From an uncultured Erythrobacter sp. (GTDB taxonomy: Bacteria > Pseudomonadota > Alphaproteobacteria > Sphingomonadales > Sphingomonadaceae): a stretch of DNA of 64,000 bases. Under the pieces are notes generated by a model. That model saw only the letters and a program-made list of their open reading frames with translations. It had not been told where the DNA came from and did not search any database. Position 1 is the stretch's first letter. Each line of letters starts with the position of its first letter. Location: assembly GCA_947488755.1 (NCBI GenBank), contig CANLAD010000001.1, positions 1,564,247 to 1,628,246 of the forward strand, in the 5' to 3' direction. Position numbers and translations under genes: made by a program. Shown piece after piece: positions 57,100 to 64,000 of this stretch.

Positions 57100-57750
57100 T
57101 CAGCGCGTCGCGTTGTAGGCCAGCTGCTCTTCGCTCAGTTGAAAGCCGATCAGCATTTCAAACCGGGTGCGTGCGATTGCAGCGCGCACTTCGGGGGCGG
57201 CAAGCGGGTCGAGCGCGGCTTCCGGGTCGCCGGGTCGTCGTCGCCGGGTGATTCGTTCGCGGACGTCTTCCGGCAGTGAGGCCGCCGAACGGTCGACGAA
57301 CGAACCGGCCCGCGCGCTTGCGCTCGCACGCTCCTCGCCATCGGCAAAGGTCAGCGTGACTTCGCCTACGCGCTTGGCCACAACCGCGCTCCCGCCCTGG
57401 AGGACCGTGGTGAAATATGGCAGGGTCACTGTCCGCGCACCGCTGGCATCCAGCCGCCGGGCGCGCACATCGAAGGTCGCCTCGGTATAGACCTTTTCCC
57501 CGCTATCATCGCAGGTCGAGCGCAGATTGGTAATCGAGGCGGTCATATCGAGATTGGCGAAGCTGCGATCCCCATCGGCCCGAAAGCTTGTCACGTCTCC
57601 GGTGTAATCGGGAATTCCGACAGCGGGGCACGGCGACAGAACGGCGGTGATGCCGACGCCCTGATCGACCACCAGCTCTCCTTCGCGCGCGCACCCGGCG
57701 AGAGCGGCGGCAAGAGCGATTGCGGGCAGGAGACGGGAACGATGCATCAT
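57100..57750 (-). CDS. Lipoprotein of unknown function
   Basis: Signal peptide with lipobox LAGC, so probably anchored to a membrane by its N-terminal cysteine. The mature part (about 195 residues) has a beta-rich N-half with two cysteines (LSPCPAVG, LRSTCDD) that could form a disulfide and an Arg-rich region ERITRRRR near the C-terminus. Starts at one of two tandem ATGs (57750 or 57747). No family recognised. It lies between argS and the divergent ispH. Confidence 0.7.
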   Translation of the reverse strand: MMHRSRLLPAIALAAALAGCAREGELVVDQGVGITAVLSPCPAVGIPDYTGDVTSFRADGDRSFANLDMTASITNLRSTCDDSGEKVYTEATFDVRARRLDASGARTVTLPYFTTVLQGGSAVVAKRVGEVTLTFADGEERASASARAGSFVDRSAASLPEDVRERITRRRRPGDPEAALDPLAAPEVRAAIARTRFEMLIGFQLSEEQLAYNATR

Positions 57751-57857
57751 TGTGACTGAGAAACCTTGCAAACTGTCGATCCGGCGCGGGGGGCCAAAAG
57801 CACCCCGACGCGACGTCGCCCTAGCGAGGCGCGCATCAAAGCGCTAGAGGGAGGGAT

Positions 57858-58820
57858 ATGAACGCCCCCTTTCATAAGACCGACGCCCCGCCGCTCAACC
57901 TGCTGATCGCCGCACCGCGTGGATTCTGCGCCGGTGTCGACCGCGCGATCGAGATCGTGGAGAAGGCGCTCGAACGCTATGGCGCGCCGGTCTATGTCCG
58001 CCATGAGATCGTCCACAACAAATACGTGGTCGAACAGTTGAAGGGCAAAGGCGCGATTTTCGTCAAGGAACTGGACGAGGTGCCCAACGATGCACCGGTC
58101 GTCTTCAGCGCACATGGCGTGCCCAAGTCCGTCCCCGCCGAAGCATCGCGGCGGAAGTTGCTCTATGTGGATGCGACCTGCCCGCTGGTATCCAAGGTCC
58201 ATAGGCAGGCCGAACGCCAGATCGAGAAAAACCGGCACATCATCTTCATCGGCCACGCCGGCCATCCTGAAGTGATCGGCACCATGGGTCAGGTCGAACC
58301 GGGCCAGATGACGCTGGTCGAGACGATCGAGGACGTGGAAAAGCTGCCCTTCGATTCGGATGAGGAGCTTGCCTACCTCACCCAGACCACGCTGTCGGTC
58401 GATGACACCCGCGAAGTGATCGACGCACTTGAATGGCGCTATCCCAATATCAGCGGGCCGAAGGCGGAGGACATCTGCTACGCCACTTCCAACCGGCAGG
58501 CGGCGGTCAAGGAGTTGGCGCGCGATTGCGATCTGGTGCTGGTCGTCGGCGCGCCCAATTCATCCAATTCGCTGCGGCTGGTCGAAGTCAGCGAGCGTCT
58601 CGGCACGCCGGGCAAGCTGATCCAGCGGGCCGAGGAAATCGATCCCGCCTGGCTCGACGGAGTGGAAACGATTGGCCTTACCGCCGGAGCTTCCGCACCC
58701 GAAGTGCTGGTGCGCGAAGTCGTCGATGCGCTGGCCAAGCTGAGGCCTCTGCGTGAGAAAACCATCACTGCCGCCGAAGAGAAGATGGTGTTCAAACTGC
58801 CGCGCCAGCTGACCGAATAG
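57858..58820 (+). CDS. ispH: 4-hydroxy-3-methylbut-2-enyl diphosphate reductase IspH
   Basis: Last enzyme of the MEP isoprenoid pathway, with a 4Fe-4S cluster. The three ligand cysteines are in [17 protein letters not shown] and [10 protein letters not shown]; conserved histidines are in HEIVHN and SAHGVP. 320 residues, normal length. GGAGGG-type ribosome site before the ATG. Head of ispH-thrB-rnhA on the plus strand. Confidence 0.97.
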   Translation: MNAPFHKTDAPPLNLLIAAPRGFCAGVDRAIEIVEKALERYGAPVYVRHEIVHNKYVVEQLKGKGAIFVKELDEVPNDAPVVFSAHGVPKSVPAEASRRKLLYVDATCPLVSKVHRQAERQIEKNRHIIFIGHAGHPEVIGTMGQVEPGQMTLVETIEDVEKLPFDSDEELAYLTQTTLSVDDTREVIDALEWRYPNISGPKAEDICYATSNRQAAVKELARDCDLVLVVGAPNSSNSLRLVEVSERLGTPGKLIQRAEEIDPAWLDGVETIGLTAGASAPEVLVREVVDALAKLRPLREKTITAAEEKMVFKLPRQLTE

Positions 58821-58833
58821 AGCCGCACGGGCC

Positions 58834-59817
58834 TTGGCGGTCTACACCCATCTGGGCGCGGAAGAGCTGGCGGCGCTGATCGCCCATTACGACGTCGGCG
58901 CGTTGCTTTCCGCCAAAGGGATCGCTGAGGGGGTTTCCAATTCCAACTGGCTGATCGAGACCGATGACGGTTCGGATGGTGGCCTGAATGCTGGCCCCGC
59001 GCGCTTCATCCTCACCATGTATGAGCGGCGGATCGAGCTTGCCGACCTGCCCTATTTCCTCGGCCTGCTCGATCACCTTGCGGCCAAGGACTGCCCGGTG
59101 CCGCGCGCGATCCATGACCGTAAAGGCAACGCATTCCGAATGGTCGATGGCAAGGCGGTTGCGCTGATCGAGTTCCTGCCCGGCGTCTCACCCACGCGGC
59201 CCACCCCGGCACAGGCTGGCGCGGTCGGGCGAGTTTTGGCGCAGATACATTGTGCAAGCCTCGATTTTCCGCACCGCCGCGCCAACACGATGGGTTTTGC
59301 GGATAACCTCGCGGTTCTCGAACGATGCGGCGAAGCGGGACTTGCCTCGATCGATCCGCGCCTGCCCGACATGATCGAACCGGCGCGTGAGGCGGCGGCG
59401 CTTGACCTATCGGCTCTGCCGCAAGCGCAGATCCACGCCGATTTGTTTCCCGATAATGTGCTGATGCTGGGCGACAAGGTTACGGGGCTGATCGATTTCT
59501 ACTTCGCCTGCACCGGCCCGATGGCGCTGGACCTTGCGACCACCCACGCGGCCTGGTGCTTCGACAAAAAGGGCAACTACCTGCCCGAACTCGGCGCGCA
59601 ATTGCTCGCAGGCTATCGTTCGGAGCGTGAGCTTGGCGCGCAGGAGCGGGCGCTGCTGCCCGAGATCGCCAAGGGCGCGGCGCTGCGATTTGTCGCCAGC
59701 CGCGCGGAAGACTGGCTCGATACGCCAGACGACGCGCTCGTGACGCGCAAGGATCCCATGCAATTCGTCGCTCGCTGGCGCTTTTGCGAGAAGCATGGCG
59801 AGCAGGTGTTTGCTTGA
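58834..59817 (+). CDS. thrB: Homoserine kinase type II ThrB
   Basis: Aminoglycoside-phosphotransferase-fold kinase that phosphorylates homoserine in threonine synthesis. The EGVSNSNWLIET N-lobe loop, the catalytic QIHADLFPDNVLM motif and the LIDFYFACTGPMALDLA metal-binding segment are clear. 327 residues from a TTG at 58834, where a conserved VYTHLGAEELAALI N-terminus begins. It is 13 bases after ispH, so probably co-transcribed. Substrate assignment rests on the COG2334 resemblance and context. Confidence 0.9.
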   Translation: MAVYTHLGAEELAALIAHYDVGALLSAKGIAEGVSNSNWLIETDDGSDGGLNAGPARFILTMYERRIELADLPYFLGLLDHLAAKDCPVPRAIHDRKGNAFRMVDGKAVALIEFLPGVSPTRPTPAQAGAVGRVLAQIHCASLDFPHRRANTMGFADNLAVLERCGEAGLASIDPRLPDMIEPAREAAALDLSALPQAQIHADLFPDNVLMLGDKVTGLIDFYFACTGPMALDLATTHAAWCFDKKGNYLPELGAQLLAGYRSERELGAQERALLPEIAKGAALRFVASRAEDWLDTPDDALVTRKDPMQFVARWRFCEKHGEQVFA

Positions 59818-59846
59818 GGCATTTGCGTTAGAAGAAAGTGCGCGCC

Positions 59847-60302
59847 ATGAAGCGGGCCATGAAGAAGGTCGAGATATTCACCGACGGCGCGTGCAAGGGC
59901 AATCCGGGACCGGGCGGCTGGGGGGTGCTGCTGCGCATGGGTAGTCACGAGAAAGAACTGTGCGGGGCGGAAGCCGATACCACCAACAACCGGATGGAGC
60001 TGACCGCCGCGATCCGGGGATTGGGCGCTCTGATCGAGCCGTGCGCGGTCGATCTCTATTCAGACAGCAAATACGTGCTCGACGGGATGACCAAATGGGT
60101 CGCCGGCTGGCAGAAGCGCGGCTGGGTCAATGCGAGCAAGAAACCGGTGCGCAATTCGGATTTGTGGCACGAACTGATCGACGTCGCCGCGCGGCACGAA
60201 GTCGAATGGCACTGGGTCAAGGGGCATTCCGGCCACCCCGAAAACGAGCGCGTCGATAAGCTGGCCAGCGACGAAGCCGATCGAATCGCAGCGGACGCCT
60301 GA
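59847..60302 (+). CDS. rnhA: Ribonuclease HI
   Basis: Endonuclease that cuts RNA in RNA-DNA hybrids. The four active-site acids are in [31 protein letters not shown] and NERVDKLA; the basic handle [12 protein letters not shown] and the catalytic-loop [10 protein letters not shown] are also present. 151 residues from the ATG at 59847; ATGs at 59859 and a GTG at 59838 are alternatives. Follows thrB by 29 bases. Confidence 0.95.
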   Translation: MKRAMKKVEIFTDGACKGNPGPGGWGVLLRMGSHEKELCGAEADTTNNRMELTAAIRGLGALIEPCAVDLYSDSKYVLDGMTKWVAGWQKRGWVNASKKPVRNSDLWHELIDVAARHEVEWHWVKGHSGHPENERVDKLASDEADRIAADA

Positions 60303-60317
60303 GGATCAGACACGCGT

Positions 60318-60349
60318 ACGGGCGCACCGGACAACCGGCGCGCCCGTTT
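60318..60349 (+). terminator. Probable terminator after rnhA
   Basis: ACGGGCGC-A-CCGG pairs with CCGG-C-GCGCCCGT around a short ACAA loop, followed by TTTGGC. The stem is strong but the T-run is short, so efficiency is uncertain. It separates rnhA from the convergent DUF1508 gene. Confidence 0.6.
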
Positions 60350-60371
60350 GGCTGGCTGGGGTTGAGAAGAC

Positions 60372-60545
60372 CTAGCTGTTGTCTTCGATTTCGGCGCCCG
60401 GACCATTCTTTTGGATCGATTCGATAGCGTTCTTCGCGCTCGCCTTGCTGGAATAGCCCTCGCTGGAGAACATGATTTCCGAATTGTACTTGAAGCGGAC
60501 GCGGAACTCGTCGCGCTTGTCTTTCCAGATTTCAAACTTGTGCAT
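60372..60545 (-). CDS. DUF1508 (YegP family) protein
   Basis: A 57-residue protein with the YegP/DUF1508 repeat: FEIWKDKRDEFRVRFK, then MFSSEGYSSKASAKNAIESI. E. coli YegP has two such repeats; this one has a single copy. A GGGGAGAG site lies upstream of the ATG at 60545. The molecular role of the family is not well known. Confidence 0.85.
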   Translation of the reverse strand: MHKFEIWKDKRDEFRVRFKYNSEIMFSSEGYSSKASAKNAIESIQKNGPGAEIEDNS

Positions 60546-60618
60546 GATTGTCTCTCCCCTCGTGACTTGCGGACCCTGTGCCCGGCTCCTCAAACTCTAA
60601 CGCCGTCCCCGCGAATGG

Positions 60619-61743
60619 CTACCCCGCCCGCTGCTCTTCCAACGATTGGAATCGCTCCGGAGAATAGAGCGCTGGATCGATGTCGACCGTCATCGCATCG
60701 CGCGGCTGATCCAACAGAATTTGCGCGCCAAGCCGAGCGGCGGCGGGGGCTGTCTGAATGCCAAAACCACCTTGGCCTGCGAACCATGCGAAGCCGTCGA
60801 CACGCGGATCGTAGCCATAGACCGGCAGGCGGTCGGGTGCGAAGCTTCTGAGACCGGCCCAGCGCCGCTCGACCCCCCTTAGGCCCCATTGTGTCACCTT
60901 TTCAAACCGGTCGATCGCAACCGCGATATCGAGCTCCTCAGGGGCTGCATCGCCCGGTTTGCTGGGGATTTCGTCATGCGGACTGAGCCATAACCGCCCG
61001 TTATCCGGCTTGAAATAGAACTGCCCGGAAATGTCGAGCACCAGCGGCAGATCGGCGGGTGCGGCGGGATCGACCCGCAATTGCACGACGGTACGCCGTT
61101 TGGGTTCGATCCCCAAAGGCTGCGCCCCAGCGAGATGCGCTATATTGTCGGCCCAGGCCCCTGCGGCATTGACGATGGTGCGAGCTTGATATTCCTCGCC
61201 CTTTTCGGTCGAAAGCCGCCATGCGCCGTCCCTGCGCTGCATCTGACCAACACGAGCGCGGCACACCAATTGCACGCCAGCCCGCTTGAGCGCGCCGAGG
61301 TAATGCTGGTGCAGCCCGGCAACGTCGATATCCGCGCAGGCCGGTTCGAAAACGGCATCGCACCATTCATCGCGCAGATGCGGCACTCGCTGTCGGAGCG
61401 CCTTGGGACCGAGTCGCTCGATAGTCACGCCCGTGCCTTCGAACCGCGCGAAGAACGCGTCTATCGCACTCCTATCGTCCTCGCGTCCGACGTAGAGCGC
61501 CCCGCGCGGACGCAGAAAACCGTTGTCTTGCAGATACTTGCCTGAAGCCAGTGTGAGTGGCACGATGCCGGGACCGCCATAGCATTCCTCCCAGAACGCC
61601 GCCGATCGACCGGTCGAATGATAGCCCGGCGCATCCTCCGCTTCCAGCAGCAGGACTTTGGCGTAAGGCGCGAGCTCAGCGGCAATGCTTGCGCCTGCCA
61701 TCCCGGCACCGACAACCGCGAAGTCGAACACCTCCCTGCTCAT
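60619..61743 (-). CDS. FAD-dependent oxidoreductase (DAO family)
   Basis: The FAD Rossmann loop DFAVVGAGMAGASIAAEL is at the N-terminus, followed by PGYHSTGRSAAFW, which resembles glycine/D-amino-acid oxidase and GlcD-like enzymes of the DAO superfamily. The C-terminal GFAWFAGQGGFGIQTAP closes the FAD site. 374 residues. It overlaps the following gene on the minus strand (alpha/beta hydrolase upstream, ATGA). Substrate not determinable. Confidence 0.87.
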   Translation of the reverse strand: MSREVFDFAVVGAGMAGASIAAELAPYAKVLLLEAEDAPGYHSTGRSAAFWEECYGGPGIVPLTLASGKYLQDNGFLRPRGALYVGREDDRSAIDAFFARFEGTGVTIERLGPKALRQRVPHLRDEWCDAVFEPACADIDVAGLHQHYLGALKRAGVQLVCRARVGQMQRRDGAWRLSTEKGEEYQARTIVNAAGAWADNIAHLAGAQPLGIEPKRRTVVQLRVDPAAPADLPLVLDISGQFYFKPDNGRLWLSPHDEIPSKPGDAAPEELDIAVAIDRFEKVTQWGLRGVERRWAGLRSFAPDRLPVYGYDPRVDGFAWFAGQGGFGIQTAPAAARLGAQILLDQPRDAMTVDIDPALYSPERFQSLEEQRAG

Positions 61744-62717
61744 TGCGAAGGAGCCACCTCATCCAGAAACTGGCGGATCGCAAGCATGGCGCGATCACGT
61801 ACCGGATCGACTTCGCGCAGGATTTCGTGATGCGCCTCTGGTCCGAACTCTTCCATTTGACCGTGAGGCAAGCGCTCGGCGGCGCGGCGATTCGCGGCAT
61901 GGGAGACGAGTTTGTCAGTGGTCGTCGAGACGATCAGCACCGGCACCTCCACCGCTTCCAGAGCACCGGGATGCTCAAGCGCTCTGACGGAGGCATAGGC
62001 CCGCTCGACCCAGCGCCAGCTCCCCGGCCCCATGACGAGTTCAGGCCGGCGCGCACGCCACCAGGCTTCGTCGGCATAGCGCTCCGGATCATGGGTCAAC
62101 AGCTTTGCGCGCGCATCGGGCAGTTCGCCGGGCTTCTCGCTCCACTTCCATGCCGGGCGGGTGGGATCGCCAATTCTGGTCATCAGGCGCGCCACTCGGT
62201 GCAGCAGGGCGAGTGGCAAGGGCGGACCGTTCATGCCCAGCATCGGTGCGCTCAAAACCACCGCATCGGGAGCAATTCGGCGATCGACCAGCGCGCGCAT
62301 CACCAGATGCCCGCCCATCGAATGCCCGGCGATCACGTGAGGTGGCGGCGTCTCGGCTGTCCATTTCTCCCACAGGTGGACCAGATCGTCGATCCAGGTG
62401 CCGAAATCTTCGATATGGCCGGTGACTTGATCCTTTCCGAGCCGTCCTGAACCTGCCTGTCCGCGCCAGTCGGCGGCGGTCACGCGCCAGCCATCCCGGT
62501 GCCATTCTTCCAGGCTTTCCAGGTACTTTTCGTAGTGATCGCCGCGCCCCGGGAAGAACAGAATCGAACCGCGCGCTTTCCCGTCCGAGCCGGGCCAGTC
62601 TATCCGTCTGAGCCGATGCCCGTCGGGCGCGGTCCATACTGCTTCACACGCATGGGCCGGAATAGCGCGGCGATCGATCAGGCTCCGCGCGTCGCCTTCG
62701 ACATTCGGCGAAGGCAT
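61740..62717 (-). CDS. Alpha/beta hydrolase (monoacylglycerol lipase/lysophospholipase-like)
   Basis: Hydrolase of 325 residues with the nucleophile elbow AGHSMGGHLV, catalytic aspartate in IVSTTTDKLV and histidine in GPEAHHEIL. The FFPGRGDHYEKYLESLEEW segment is typical of the PldB/MGL-like group acting on lipids. The ATG at 62717 is chosen; a longer frame upstream lies in the divergent promoter region before cpaA. Co-transcribed with the FAD oxidoreductase. Confidence 0.85.
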   Translation of the reverse strand: MPSPNVEGDARSLIDRRAIPAHACEAVWTAPDGHRLRRIDWPGSDGKARGSILFFPGRGDHYEKYLESLEEWHRDGWRVTAADWRGQAGSGRLGKDQVTGHIEDFGTWIDDLVHLWEKWTAETPPPHVIAGHSMGGHLVMRALVDRRIAPDAVVLSAPMLGMNGPPLPLALLHRVARLMTRIGDPTRPAWKWSEKPGELPDARAKLLTHDPERYADEAWWRARRPELVMGPGSWRWVERAYASVRALEHPGALEAVEVPVLIVSTTTDKLVSHAANRRAAERLPHGQMEEFGPEAHHEILREVDPVRDRAMLAIRQFLDEVAPSQ

Positions 62718-62858
62718 GGCAGCGGCCTCGCTGTGGTCGACGTCGCTGATGATCCGCCTCCCGGCTTGGTTACTATTTCGTAAGCCATCGGCTTTAACAC
62801 TGCTCCCTCGACGGACCACGCAGCATTCGACGGCGTGGTTTTGCGCGAAGGGGGCACA

Positions 62859-63335
62859 ATGACGATCTACGTTCAATACGGAATGGTGATTGCCTTGGCA
62901 ATTGCGCTGCTGATCGCGGCCACGACCGATATTCGCAGCCGCCGGATCAGCAATCGGTTGAACGCAGCCATCGCTTTGGCCGCTCCGATATTCTGGTGGT
63001 CCAGCGGCCTTTCGCTGTGGCCCGATGTCGCCATCCAGCTTGGCGTCGCACTCGCCGCCTTTGCGTTGTTGTGCGGCCTGTTCGCGATGGGATGGATGGG
63101 TGGCGGCGATCTCAAACTGCTGACCGCTTTGGCGCTCTGGATCGAACCCACGTCCTTCGCCCAACTTCTAATTATCATGGCGCTGGCGGGCGGCGCGCTC
63201 ACCGTTCTCATGGCATTCTGGCATATCGCCCGGCGGCAAAAGGAACGGCTCGCCATTCCTTACGGCGTCGCCATCGCAATTGGCGGTCTGTGGGTGCTTT
63301 ATCCGCATCTCATGGCCGGACCCGGCTTTGCTTAA
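62859..63335 (+). CDS. cpaA: Prepilin peptidase CpaA/TadV
   Basis: Inner-membrane aspartyl protease that cleaves Flp pilin. The two catalytic aspartates are in ATTDIRSRRISN and MGGGDLKLL, the GxGD-like motif of the type IV prepilin peptidase C-domain. 158 residues with about five helices; there is no methyltransferase N-domain, as in Flp/Tad systems. A GAAGGGGG site lies before the ATG. First gene of the Flp/Tad pilus operon that continues past the window. Confidence 0.92.
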   Translation: MTIYVQYGMVIALAIALLIAATTDIRSRRISNRLNAAIALAAPIFWWSSGLSLWPDVAIQLGVALAAFALLCGLFAMGWMGGGDLKLLTALALWIEPTSFAQLLIIMALAGGALTVLMAFWHIARRQKERLAIPYGVAIAIGGLWVLYPHLMAGPGFA

Positions 63336-63437
63336 GCGTTCGCCGTGAACTCCATTTTAACCAGTTCGCACGTAACGATCGCAACCATACCAGCCCGCAT
63401 ACTTTCGTCGGGCAATAACGAGGGGGCTTGATTAGCC

Positions 63438-64000
63438 ATGGATAGGAAGAAACTGGTTCTGCTGCTCGGTGCTTTGGTCGTCGCGATCGGCAGTGCCCTT
63501 CTGGCGCGCAGCATGTTTGCCGGCGACGCGGCACCCGCCGCACAGGCCGCTCCTGAACCGACGGGGCCCAAGGTGCTTGTCGCCAATCGGGCGCTGCCTG
63601 TCGGCACGATCATCACTGCGGATGCGATGGGTTATCAAAACTGGCCCACCGAGCTGGTCAAGGATGCCTATTTCATCGACGGCGAGGCCGACATGAGCCA
63701 GCTCCTTGGCACGGTCGTCCGCTTTCCGATCACCGCAGGTGAGCCAGTCACGCAGGGCTCGCTCGTGAGCCCTGGTGATCGCGGCTTTCTCGCTGCGGCA
63801 CTTGGCCCGGGCATGCGCGCCGTCACCGTTCCGGTGTCCGCCAAGACCGGCGTTGGCGGGTTCATCTTCCCAGGCGACCGCGTCGACATGGTCCTGACGC
63901 AAAAGGTCGAGGGCGAAGGCCGTCCGCTTCTGGCCGCCGAGACGCTCCAGCGCAATCTTCGCGTCCTCGCGACCGATCAGCAGACCGAGCAGGTCACTGA
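63438..64000 (+). CDS. cpaB: Flp pilus assembly protein CpaB/RcpC (C-terminus outside window)
   Basis: The first 187 residues or so are visible. An N-terminal membrane helix (KLVLLLGALVVAIGSALLA) leads into an AFP/SAF-like domain (VLVANRALPVGTIITAD, then GEPVTQGSLVSPGDRG) and the RcpC/CpaB segment VPVSAKTGVGGFIFPGDRVD. It is thought to be a periplasmic or inner-membrane part of the pilus secretion apparatus. It lies 102 bases after cpaA. Confidence 0.93.
   Translation, partial: MDRKKLVLLLGALVVAIGSALLARSMFAGDAAPAAQAAPEPTGPKVLVANRALPVGTIITADAMGYQNWPTELVKDAYFIDGEADMSQLLGTVVRFPITAGEPVTQGSLVSPGDRGFLAAALGPGMRAVTVPVSAKTGVGGFIFPGDRVDMVLTQKVEGEGRPLLAAETLQRNLRVLATDQQTEQVT

Overview
The window is GC-rich bacterial chromosome, almost all coding. 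Gene content and order point to an alphaproteobacterium of the order Sphingomonadales, most like Erythrobacteraceae (Erythrobacter, Altererythrobacter, Qipengyuania and relatives). The reasons are the whole dcw (division and cell wall) cluster with FtsZ at its end, a long-linker FtsZ, an argS-SPOR-nagZ-scpA-scpB-tatA-tatB-tatC block, a type 2 ArgC, CcmAB, PII-GlnA, TamAB and Flp-pilus cpaA/cpaB. The placement is inferred from gene families, not from a marker such as 16S rRNA. No rRNA, tRNA, CRISPR array, insertion sequence or integrase was found.

Layout. 1-19909 (minus strand): a partial TPR protein, then the dcw cluster transcribed mraZ-rsmH-ftsL-ftsI-murE-murF-mraY-murD-ftsW-murG-murC-murB-ddl-ftsQ-ftsA-ftsZ. 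Nearly every junction is a stop/start overlap of 1-8 bases. Only murF/mraY (23 bases) and ftsA/ftsZ (213 bases) are open. This one locus holds UDP-MurNAc-pentapeptide synthesis, lipid I and II formation, septal glycan polymerase and transpeptidase, and the FtsQ/L/A/Z divisome. 19910-20313 is the mraZ upstream region. 20314-22991 (minus) has a GldG-like lipoprotein, a proline-rich membrane protein, cysteine synthase and a 2Fe-2S ferredoxin. 23098-29855 (mostly plus) has a DNA glycosylase, S9 peptidase, SDR, pterin dehydratase (minus), ccmAB, a membrane protein, a diverged ccmB tail relic and a compositionally odd membrane protein.

29945-37889: methionine aminopeptidase (minus) with a terminator-like hairpin in its leader, leucyl aminopeptidase, an SH3-like protein with argC, the PII-GlnA nitrogen module, an S41 peptidase broken by an in-frame amber codon, and a lone phage-type lysozyme. 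37902-45362 (minus): TamB, TamA and the N-degron aminoacyl-transferase Bpt. 45584-49490: threonine deaminase, then an oxidoreductase-amidohydrolase pair. 49783-50064: a small acidic secreted or membrane protein with its own terminator. 50160-57750 (minus): the argS/SPOR/nagZ/scpAB/tatABC block and a lipoprotein. 57858-60302 (plus): ispH-thrB-rnhA. 60372-62717 (minus): a DUF1508 protein, a FAD oxidoreductase and an alpha/beta hydrolase. 62859-64000 (plus): the start of a Flp/Tad pilus operon (cpaA, cpaB), cut by the window edge.

Most of the window is conserved housekeeping DNA and I do not see a clear new defence or mobile system. The best leads are the ccmB tail relic marking a recombination site, the nonsense-interrupted S41 peptidase, the terminator-like hairpin in the map leader, the very long acidic linkers in FtsZ and TamA, and the CtrA-like sites before ftsZ and mraZ.
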